Shown: positions 47,801 to 59,647 of the stretch, one piece after another
Layout: the number at the start of each line of letters is the position of its first letter
Numbering within the stretch: position 1 is the stretch's first letter
DNA from: Apteryx mantelli
Lineage: Eukaryota; Chordata; Aves; Apterygiformes; Apterygidae
DNA length: 64,000 nucleotides
Direction of reading: 5' to 3'
Assembly: GCF_036417845.1 (NCBI RefSeq)
Contig: NC_089981.1
Location: 24,882,001-24,946,000, forward strand
Program-made: the position numbers and the translations under genes
Notes under the pieces: generated by a model
Database searches by the model: none
What the model was told of the DNA's origin: nothing
The model's input: the letters and a program-made list of their open reading frames with translations, nothing else

Positions 47801-50800
47801 CAGGACTGTGCTGTAAGCGTTGTGAATGGGTGGAGAGGCTGCCCATGAGGCTGGCTCAGATGTGGTTCCCGACAAGTGCTCCCGTAAATAACAGTTCAGC
47901 ATAATGCAGCTGCGACTAATTGGCATCCCCGTAGGTGGTCTCAGTAGTGGGGCCAAGATTAGATGTGGTGTAGGGAACGAATGAGTCTCTTTTCTCCCGA
48001 GGGGGTAGTGCCTCCAACGGAGAACTGAGGTGTGTTAGGCAGAGCTTGAAATACAACTGCTCCACCAGGTCTGCAGGTAAAGGCCATTCATGTTCAGGGC
48101 TTTGGCAACACTGAAATCCACTGAGCTGCAGAAGATGCATAGAAGACCCTGCAATTGCACTTGACTGGGATGAAATACATTAAATGTTTTTTCAATTCAA
48201 CACTCCAAAAAGTGGAAGCAAGTTCAGTTAATATTTAACGTGCTTTTTGGCCCAAATCAAATTTTTTTTATTATGTAAACAAAGTATTTGAAAATACATC
48301 ATTTAGTGCAAAGTTTCTTAGCCATTCCCTGACCACTGTTTGTCCTACCAACTGTGTAGGGGAGGAAACTAATGCAGATATGCAAACTTGCAACTCTGAA
48401 ACACAGAGCAACCTCCTTTCTGAATGCGTTTAATATGCAGAAACCATCGTCATTATGGGATGAGAGAAACAAAGTACTTAATTGAGAGAGCTCAGTAAAT
48501 ATAGTAACGGTGAGACCACTCTTGGTTTGAACACACAAAGCCTGCCCCAGCAAGCAAACTGTGTGCCTTTAATTAATGGTTTCACCCTTCTGCTTACTGA
48601 AATCAGATGACTCACTCTTATGCAGAAGGCTGTTTCTGGGGGCAAACTGTTCATGAAATCAAATCAGCTGCACCACATCCCTAAGGCTCTGTCTTTGCTG
48701 GAAAAAGGGTTGTTTTTAAGGGACCTGTTGCATGGCCAAAGAGGTTGGAGCAGAATACTGGGAACGGTTCCACTTGTCATGTGAAACATTTGATTTGTGA
48801 CTTTGGGGTATTAGTGTTCCAGTGTTGCTTCCCGTAGAAGACCAGCCTTGATATGTCCTATTTCTGTCTCATTATAAGGCCTTGCTAGACAAAAGATGCT
48901 GGAGTCCTTGATGAAGCACATCAATTTTCTCGCACCTTGGGGTAGAAGGTGTTGGCTGTGACTGCTTATTACGAAGGCAAGATCAGTCTGTGCCTTACCT
49001 CTGGTAGGATGTTGCATTTACAGTTACCTCCAGGTAAAGAAGTAATTTGTTTTGCCAGGGATAACCTTGCTGAAAAATGTCATTCATGTGAATGCAGTCC
49101 TGGTAAAAGACCAAATTCCGCTTTCAGACTTGGCTAGTCAAAGCCTTCCCTATTCAGCTCCTTAGCCTTTGGGTCTAGGGTGTGGAGGGAGCGCTTAATT
49201 TTGCATGACGTAAGGACTGCTATCTTGGGTCCTAGCAATGGTCTCTCGAGCTCAGTGTCCTGCTGACAGCAATGACGTGTAGAAGAAGTGGCTTAAGTCC
49301 ACTGGTGGAAGTGGCTCCAGTGCCCTGGTGGGAAGACACCGTGTCACCTCTAGGTGTTGGCAAAACAAGTAGTTGCATGCGGCATCAGACTGTCTGCCCA
49401 TAGTCCCATTTTCTGCTTGCCCGTGCCAGAGTCCCTAGAAGTCAGGCTTGCTGCTTCTGTTCGGGAAAGAGCCAGAGCACGTGGTGTGCGTGGCTATTTT
49501 TGGAAGATGGGAGAGGTCTTCCTGGAGGTAGCAGTCACTTCCTGTCTCCTCAGTATCAGCAGACACAGTGATCCTGGCTCTCCAGCACTCTCTTCTTACT
49601 TTCTTTTCCAGCCAAATCCAACCCCTTCCCCTCGCAGGAGCTGCCAGGCCTCCACCCCTCGTCCTTGGGCAGCAAAATTCAGCTCTGCCTACGCTCTACT
49701 TGGGCCAGCTCTGAGTAAGCGCATGGGGATCAGTGAAAAGTAACACATCCAGCCAGTGCCAAGCTTGCGTATCCTCCAAAGCCACTGCTGTGAGCTGAAG
49801 CCTGACGTGTAGCAAGTGCTGTCCAAGTTACTATAGCAAATCCTCAACAGTTTCCTGCCCAGCTGAATCTTTTGGAGTCTGAAGCGTTGTAACCTCATAA
49901 AAGCCAGCAAAAGCTTGAACTCATTTAAAGATTATTTTACCACCTACGGTATTCTATGAAGTCAGACATGCTGTAACATATGATTAACGATGTGTTCAGC
50001 TATGAGTCACTGGGTAGTCTAGCAAGCGCTGCTCACCTTCTAACCAGTCCGTACGTGGGAGTCCTTACCCAATTACACACCCAAACTGAGGATTTTAATA
50101 ATTCACCACATTCTGAACTTGGAAGAGCAGTTTATGGAATTGTTGCTTAATTAAAAAAAAAATACTTAAAGGCTTTACCACCCATTAGGGAACAAATCCC
50201 TACCGTGAAGAAGATGGGTGTGTGTGTGTGTGTTGGGGGAGGGAACAGGACCCTAAAAAGCTTGTGTTACTTTGCATGGTTGTAGTATCCAGGAAGCTTG
50301 TACCCCAGATATTGAGTAAATGGAGACTTTCCCTCCACCTACGAAGTGAGTACATGGAAATTAAGAGTTGCTCAGGATCACAGACGTAAAAGTGTGTTGG
50401 TACTGCACATGTACTTTTTATTTGTAGATTTAAAAAAATAAGTCAGCAGCGTGCAGTGTACTTCAAATTTGAAACTCAGCTGAAGCATTACCAGTTGACT
50501 TGGGGGATCCTGTCCAGTTGTTCCTCCTCGGAGTGCCCTCAGTCTCATGTTTCTATCCAAGCTCTGCTCTCATACCTTTCTTAGCATCAGGAAGCCAGCT
50601 GAATATCATGTTATAGGTGCCTTACAGAAGACATTCCTTGAAATGAAAGGCTTGCACTGTAGATTGTCAAGAAAAAGGCTGGAAAAAATCCACGCCTAAA
50701 AGATGGGGGATCGTGTCTGTATTTTATATTAAATGGTCACTTGATAAGGTACAGGAACAGTTTTTGGTCTGAAACATAGAATTACCCGTTTCCAACTGAA

Positions 50801-53800
50801 TCTCCCAAGTGCTAAGTGAGAGTTACAATTATTCTTACTTATTCTCTGGAATATTTAAGGTTTCTAGGAAGAAAAAAAAAAATCCAGGGAATGAGCAAAA
50901 AGGACCCTATCTCTAGTTTGTGAGATGGTGGTGGGAGACATGGTTTTGATTCCTGCTGCAGAGGAGGAAATTACATTTGCATCTTTCAACATGACCTGAG
51001 CAAAAGATCTTGAAATCGCTTTGTTGTTTAAGAGGGTGCTGACACTAGCTGCGTTATCCTTGTGCTTTGAAGGGAAGATGCTTTCTCCAATAAAAGTCAT
51101 AAAAAGATGCCTAGGGAAGAACAAGAACAGGGCAAACTTACGTAATACTTCACCAATTACTTTCCCGGCCTCCAAATATTTTCAGCTTGGGGATTTCCTG
51201 AGATGCATGTGGTTGGTGACTCTTTAGTAACCCTCAGTGGATTTTTCCACCAAATGCTTGTCCAGTCTCTTCTTGAGCCTGCTCAAGCCTTTCGCTTCCA
51301 CAACATCAGTAGCAACGAGCTCCACGGACCTTGAACACGTTGTGGGAGGTATCATCTCCTTCTCTTCGTCCTGAACCAGGCTCCTAACACCTTTGTTTGG
51401 TGCTTCCTAGTTCTTGCATGGAAAGCAACAGTGATGGTCATTTCCTAGCCCCCTTCTGCATGCCACTCACGAGTTTGTGGACCTCTATCACATGTCCCTA
51501 AGACACCTCCTTTCTCTTCTCTGTTGTGCTCTATTTCTTTTGTGGTAATTCCTAACGTTTGATTAGCCAAGCACTGAGCTGATGGGTTCATGAAAGTTTC
51601 TATGATGGTTCAAAGGTGGTCTTCTTGAGTGGTGATAAGCAATTCAGAAACTATCATATCATGCGTGTGAATTTAAATCTTGCTTTCCCCACTGTGCATC
51701 ACTTTAAATTTATCTATGGTGAATTTCGACTGCTGGGTTTTTTTATTGCCTGCTAAGTCCTGTAAGGGCCATATGCAGTTCCTCGCTGTCTGCTCTTTCC
51801 CCCACTACTCTTTTAGTTTTGTATCCCCAGCAGAATTTCATACCTCACTGCTATTCCTGATTGCTCACAGATTGAACAAGACAGGTCCCTGCCTCGCTGG
51901 CCATCGGTCTCCGTTGTGAGCACTGACCATTTACGCCTACTTTCCGATTCCTATCTTGGCCTGCCCAAGCTCATCCCAGATTGGCGCGGCTGGGCTGGAA
52001 GCCAGATGTTGCAAGCCCCCGTTCAGTGAGTGCAGTTCATACGTGGTCCATGTCTAGACTCCCCTGTTTCTAGACGTGCAGGGTGAAGACTAGATACCAG
52101 AGTGAGCAAGCAACGCTTTAGTCAGCCAGCTGGCTAAAATCTTTTGGAGGAGCGAAGCTTACTCCCCCGTTTGTTATAAATGAGTGTAAACGTGCAGGTG
52201 TTCAGTGCACCATGATGCCAGTGCAACCATCAACGCCGTACAGTCAGGAAAAGCGGTATTGACACATACAAGTGCGAGCTTGGGATTAGCGAAGTGCAGT
52301 GTTTTGAGATGGGGTGTTTTACCAGAAAAGAGCAGGTGAAAATAAATGACACCCGGGACTCATGGCGGATTGTGGACAAATATGCACATCCACCCGCATC
52401 TTATTCAAGCGTAACTGATGGGCCTCTTGGGCAATTAGCCGAGCGCCCACGCAGAGCCCTGCTTCAGCCAGAGCCGTCTCTGGAGCGGTAGAGGGCTCTG
52501 AGTGGGATAGCGGGAATGTTTCTATGGGAGGAATCCTGCGGAGGGCAACAGGGAAATTCGGGTGACTTACTGTCCTACCGCTTGTCAAATACCCCCAACC
52601 TGAACACTGGGAAGCAAATGGAAAAAGGACCCGAGTCCCCTTGGAGGCTAGGGGTTTTTTCCTGCTTGAGCTTTAATGCTCTTTTGGGTGGCGTTGAACA
52701 TCGCTCCCTGCCTCGCGTGCTGTTTTCCCGTGGGCGTTTGCCTGGGCGGCAGAGCCGGTGGGGAAAGGCTCGTGCCGTGCTGGCTCGTGCCTTTTGCAAG
52801 GTTTTCCCGTGAGGGCTGCGCACTGGAACGACCGCGTCGCTACTGCGTGGTGCCGCCACAGCCCTGGGTCCGGAGTTTGGTTTTCGTTTGCCTCTTGGAG
52901 GTGTGGATGAAGCGATGTGAGCGGTGCTGGCTGCCCTGCACCAGCAGGGTTCCCGGGAAGCCTGTTGAGCACGCGCTGCCTGGGTTTGTTCGTACCACGT
53001 TGGAGCGGTCCTTTCCCTGGGGGGTGAAGCCCAACTATTTCTGCGTGTTTGCATGACAGTCCTAGGAAATGTGACGTTTTTTGAGCCTCAATGAATTCAT
53101 TTTTTATTTAGTTTCTTTTTCTTTTTTCTTTTTTTTTAAGAAGCTTCAGGGTTTCAATGAAATTTTGTGCTTGCTTTTTGTCTTTAGGAGGAGTCTTACC
53201 AACAGGAAACAGTTGAACAATTTGACATCTCTGAACCGTGGCTCAGGGATGAAATGCGCTGTGCTAGCCTCGCCAAGGCAGTAAAACGAGATGCCTTGAA
53301 CTGAACCATCGCTAAGTTATGCATCACTGAGTCACCATAAATTATGCGCTAAGTTTAGGCATCCCTAAGTTATCAGGAACATGATGCGTGTTTGCCATTG
53401 ACAGAAAACTGGCCGTTACTCGTTTTCTAAGGAACACAGAGCTATTTACTGGAGAATGTGGTTTGGTGTCGTGGTTTTATCTGAGCCGATTTTTGTCTTT
53501 TTTTTTTATTTTTTATTTTATCGCTAATCCTTTTTATCCTGTAGTTCCTCTCTAAGGGTGTAAGTGTATGAGTGGATAGTGTGGCCAGACTTCAATCAAA
53601 GAAATATTTCGAGAGTCCTTTCAGAGCTCTTGAAGGAATCCGGACTGGTTATGAATGCAATCTTTATGCAGAGTTGTTTTGAAGTAGGAGTGAGTCACTA
53701 AAAAACAATTTGCACTCTCTCCATGCTCAACTTTGACTTTATTACGAAAAAGGGAAAGCAAACAAACACAATTCCATTCACTGCAGAAGTGTACATTGAT

Positions 53801-56800
53801 CCTTTAATCCTGACGGACTTGCAAGGAACGGCTTCCTCCTTGAGAGAATTGCTGTATTGATGCAACATTTAATTGTGTAATTACACACACACACACACGC
53901 ACGCACACACACACACACACACACTTTCTCCCTTGCTTTGCAGGCAGCGTAAGGCTCTGTGGCTGCAATGCTAATCACAAAGCGACCGGCACTATCTAGC
54001 GTTCATCTGGCTGTCCCAGTGTGTTCAGAGAGGAAACCAAAGGCAGGAACTGCAGCCCAGAAGGTCAGAGCAGACACTGGAATTTGGGCCAGAGCCCTAA
54101 ACCGTGTCCCTTACTGGTTTGCTAGATGTGGTAGCCTTTGTCGCCTTCGCTGGCTGGAAGAGCTAAGGGGTGGTCGGGAGGCCGGCTGTAGTTGTGTGTA
54201 AAGGAGCAGAGAATTAACCCCACTCCACCCTCAGATGGCCCTGGATATTACGGTGCACGTGTAAAACTCCCAGAGTGAGGGCCAGCTTCTCCCCGGACGC
54301 AGAATTACCCCCAAATGACACGTCGACGCTGCCGTGGTGTGACAGGTTGGTCTGCGAAGCACCGGGAGGAAAGAGAGGGGTGAAGTGTGTGCCTCTGCTG
54401 GGAAAGCTGCTGCAGTAGTGTCGGTTCCCACCCTCTCCTTGAAATCTCTTTTTCTTCTGTGCCAGTGAAGTCTGTGTTATTAAAAACCTGAAGATGTTCC
54501 CCATAAGCATCAAAATCCTGTTGAATGCAGATATTCTGAAGCCTTCTGTGCACAAACTCCAGCCTGCCTTGGCGTGCACACTAGCGATGTTTGCCTTCGA
54601 TGTTACGGGCTGGATCCTCCTCCCATTTACATTGCTATAACCTGGGAATAACTCCTCTGACATTATTAGCATTCAACAAAAGTGAGAGCAACTTAGGGCT
54701 GATGTATATAACATGTTGATTCAGAAAATGAGTCCTCGTTGTATTAATTTTCCTCGTGCTAATCGGCCCTGTTGGCACAAGGTGACACTTCTAATTTTGG
54801 CTGAGCAGAACCACAGGACTGTGTTTTGTCTTCTGGCTTTTGAGTGGAATCGCTGACATTAAGCTGCCTTTTACCTGTCTGTGAATGATATGGGTGTTTT
54901 TCCTGATCAACATACTTCTGGAGTTGAGGCTACTGAAAAATGCAAAGACCAAATCTTAGTCTGCAATCTCTTTGATTCCTCGTGGAATAACATGCAGCGC
55001 ATTCCTGCTTTGTCTCATCCAGGAAGCTTGATACCCGCTAGGATTTACAGTCGTCTGAAAGTAAATACAGAAGGTGGTTAAGCATTAGATGGGAAAAAAT
55101 TCAACCTTGTTCCAGTCAGCTTTGAATGCTTATTTTTTCTTGGGTTTAATCTGTTTACCATGACATTATTATTAATGGTTTCATCATCAATTTTGCTTTC
55201 CCACCAGCGTTAAGGATGGAGTTTCCAGACGGGAAGTCCTATCTGCCAGCCGCTTGTCCATTATAAATGACCATGGGCTACAAAGCGAGTCTTGAAATGT
55301 AAATGCTCCAGTCTCCAGCAGTTTGCACAGCAGATAAACGGTGCCCTGCACCTGGCATCCCACATTTCAAAACCCGCATGAGCAGTGTGCCGTTTATCAC
55401 CTGCAAGCAGCAGGCAGACTCGTGTTTGCCATAGGTGTCTACAAGGGCAGAAACGGTGGGGAGATGCTGAGGTGCCACATGCTGGCAGGGTCCTGTTGCA
55501 CCGTTCAGAGCGCCTTCTCCTCTTGCAGACCCCTCCATCTAGAAAGGTCCCTTTAATGCATCCACCACATCTGTGTAATTGCCTCAGGGAAATTAAAAAA
55601 TAAAGCCAGGAGGAGCTCTGCTAGCAGAAAACCCAAAGAGAGAGTGAGGAGCTCTGCCAGCAGAAGTCAGCAAGAGAATCTCTCTCCAGATATAACAGAA
55701 GCAAAGAAGTTAGAAGTAATATGCTGAAGAACACAGATAAAGTTACCAGAGTTATTTTGACCGTAAAGCCCTTGCTGCCTGGAAGAGCACTGAAGGCTGT
55801 TAACCTCTATTAATCAGTAAGGAGCTGAAACAGGCCGTACAATGATCTCAGCTGTCTAAGCTGATTTGCCCTTTTGCTCCTTTCAATTTAATTGTATTAG
55901 TTCTGCCTGTGTCCTTTGTTATTCAGCCCCCTCAGGAAATCTGCTTCTGATTTGGGCAGGAATTACTCTGGTTCCAGATGACTCATTTGCTAGCAGCCAG
56001 GATGGCTGAGAGCAAGCACAGGAAGGGGAAGGGGATGTAAAAGGATCCTGTGGGAGCAACTTGCTTAATTTGTTTCATTTGTCTTATTAGTGCCACCTCG
56101 TCCCTTCCTTGCAAAACTTCCTTCCGATAAGCCGAACAGACAAAATTTAATGCAGACTGTAAGAGAGACTTCCACTGATTTCAGCAGAGCCAAGATTTCG
56201 TGCTTAAGTCTTAAAGGGTTTAAGACCCAAGAGATGTGCTCCACCAAGTTCTTCCAGCAATCGCCCAGTTGTGCCGAGGAAAAGAAATGCTCTTGGACCA
56301 CATACAACGGCACGAAGCTGTTCGTCACCGCAGGGAGATGGTTCCCAGTATAATTTAAGCAGCACTCGCCTCTGAAGGGTATCGGCATCAGTCTGCTTGC
56401 GGTGCGTCCCATCGAGCCTGGCTGGTGTTAATCTTAGCCCAAAGGGCAGACGGTGGTGTTTGCCCAGCACAGGGGAGCGTGAGATGAGCATCTAAGATCT
56501 CCCCAGGTCAGACCGGTCTCCTGTGTCTGGGAGGAGCAGCCAAGCCTCCCGATTTTTGGCTGCAGTGAGGAAGAGGAGGAGTTGTTTCTGCTCCTGTAGA
56601 TGTCCCCTTGTGGGCAAGGAATTGTTACTGGGCAGAGGACTCAGATCCCTGGGCTTCTGGGTCAGCTGTGCCCACAGACTCTGTCTTAACCAGAGAGGTG
56701 ACTCATACAGACTAATACAGAGTGAAGCAGAGCGCAGGGTGCTGAAGGCCCTGGGCTACTCGGAGGATTTGGTGTGCTGTTGTTCCGTCAGTGAGAAATA

Positions 56801-59616
56801 AGAGAGTAACGAATTAGCCCCAGGGTACTGTCACTAGCTTAGCATGCAGAGAAGGGTCTCGTTCTGGGATCTGCTGGCCTCCGTCCCCAGCAACGACAGC
56901 AGAGTGGTCAGCAGTGCTAACCCCAGGCTGTTTCCGCTGCTGGTGACACTAGGGTCACTTTATCCCTTCCTAGAGAGCCGTTCCTCCGAGCTGCCATGGG
57001 ATGCGACCCCACCTCTGCCACCGTCCTGCTTGTGGGATGCCACCACCCTCCTCCTCGCCCCACGTCTGCCGGGCTGCAGCTCCCCTGCTGGAGTGACGGC
57101 AGCACCCAAGGACGTGGGCATGGTTTCCCCTGCGTTGCATGTTGTGCAGATAGTTTGCTGTGAAGGTGAGCTCCAGGGCCGTGTTGCCCCCCGCCGTGTG
57201 CGTAGACAGCACGGAGCGGCTCTAGCTGAAAGTCCAGCAGCATCGTTGCAGTTGTGCCGGTTTCCCAGCAGATGCTTTGCCCTCAGGTCTCCTGTTGGGT
57301 GTCACTGCAAGAATATCATAAGCTTGACCCAGCAGCTTTTGTTCTCCACACTTCCAGAAATAGTTATTCAGCATATGCACACTGGCTTTTGCACTCTCGT
57401 CCTTTTACCTGGCAGTGTAAACATTTGTGTTTCTTTGTACAACAGGGAAAGAAAATGTTTATAGTCCCTCACCTGCCTAAGCCCCAAAGCGATCATCGGG
57501 GCGCTCAGAGGTGACGGTGTGCCAGGCATTGCAGAAAGCTGCCCTGCGCCGCAAGCAGGGCCGGTAACACACTGCTGGCACGGCTCCACGCAGTGTGGTG
57601 GGGGCAGGCAGTGGTCCGCGGGGCTTCCCGTGGTGGGCAGCAAAGCACCTCTCTGCAACCGCTTCACTTCCAGGTCCGCAGCTCAGCTGAAATGCACAGC
57701 ACCCACCAGTGGTGGCCGGGCAAACTCCAAACTTCCTTCTGGGAAGATCTAGGGCTAACAGCAAAACCTTGCATTTTGCCTTTTGCAGGCATCTGAGATG
57801 ATCCACGTTTCGTTTTCGAGGCGAGCCGTTTCGTTTTCTGATCTACATGTTGATGCTAAGTAACGACAAGATGCTGCTCAAGTATGGGTTTGGGACCGGT
57901 TTGCCATAAAGTGATTGCTATAGAGGCATTATCTATAATGCAGGGTTGGCCTTGGAGATATGGCTGGGAGGAGGAAATGGCCAGTAACCAAGAAAATCAA
58001 GTTTATTGCTGGGAGTCGCAAGTTCAGTGTGCAGCGGGTCTACATCTCTGAAAAGCTGTAGGGATTCATAGATCAACAACAGCAACAAAAAGGTTGAAAA
58101 TGCTGATTTCTTGAATCTGGACTTCTTACAGTGTGCTTGTCCCCATGTTGTAGTGTGAAGACACATTGCAAAGCACAGGACTGAAGTCACTGAAGGTGGT
58201 GGTAGAACTTGCACTGGCCTCAGGGATGCCGTGTCCAAAAACAAGCTCCTTGGAGCTGCAGTGTCAGCTCTGGTTGCAGTCAGTTCTGGTGCAAATTCAT
58301 AATGGAAAGACAACGGGCAGCATTTTTGGACCTGCGTACTTGCACGTAGGCTGTCAAACCTATCCGTACCTAGGTACCGGGGTAGGAGACTTCACTTTCG
58401 GGAGTCTGGGAAACCTGCGTTCCTGGCATCTCCAAAAAGTATTTCAGTGCTAACATTGAGGCTTTGAGACATGGAGCAATGGCATAGACAAGTCTTTCAC
58501 CTCTGTATCGCTAGGGTGAGCGACCTGGTGTGTCGGGAAGGCGGGTTTATGAGCGTTGGTTTCCCTTCGTTTTCCAAATGAGCAAACAAACGAGGGTGGT
58601 TTCCTCTGGACACAGAAGCGTTATCTTCAGGTCCAGAGTCCATCCCTGCTGTGTAGCACAAGATAACGTAGCAGCCAGCCTAGAGGTGTAGCACTGGTAC
58701 CTTCTGATCGAGAAAAGGTAGTACTTAAAATACAGAAAAAGAGGAAGCGCTTGCAGAAAGCTGTGGTTAAAAGGTGTTTTCAGATGATTTGGAGTGCTTG
58801 AGGCTGTTCTGGGAAGTGCGCTTTCGAGCTTTATGTTCTACTTCCACTGGATTTCTCCGAATTCGGAGTCTGCCTGTACAAAACTGCATTAATTCATTCA
58901 GGCCAGTCCATTTTTTTCCAAATATGGAAAATTTCAAGGTTCTCCTCTCCCTTTCAGTGAAGTAGGACATTGTTACTTCCTAGTTTTATTGGGGGATCGT
59001 TCACTCATTGCTGGCGCTTGCTGTAACCATCTTTTGAACTAAAGAGTAAAACATATTTACACCGGCATGTAGGAGACTGGAAAACTTCAGAAAAAAAATG
59101 GGACTGTGGCGGAAATGTTTTTTCAGTCCAATAAAAATTTTTGCAATTATGCTTTTTTTTCCATATTGTAATGAAAGCTTGTAATGTAGAAAAAAAAAGA
59201 AAAAAAAAGCCAGCTGGAACTACTTCTTTTATCTTTCTGTCTGGCTAATGAAGTTACCCTACGTTATAAAACAAACTAGAAATTCAGGATTTCTTGGAGA
59301 GAAATTCGGTACAAAAGAGCTTAATTTCAACAGTTTGGGAATTGTTTGACAGTTAACTTTTAATCAGAAAATGGCAATCTCCCGTACTAAAAAAAAAAAA
59401 AAAAAAATTAAAACAATCCAGTAAATGACTAATTTTGTGGTCCAGGGTAATTAACAGAACAACTTGACAGATGGATGCAACAGGTCTAAATTATTGCAGT
59501 CAGTCCATTTGCAGGAAGATATTATCTACTTTTGTTGTTGTTAATAATAATTAATGAGAATTAAAATATTCAGCTGGGATATTTCCAGTTGCTATTAACA
59601 GTAATGTGTGTATGTA

Positions 59617-59647
<31 letters not shown>

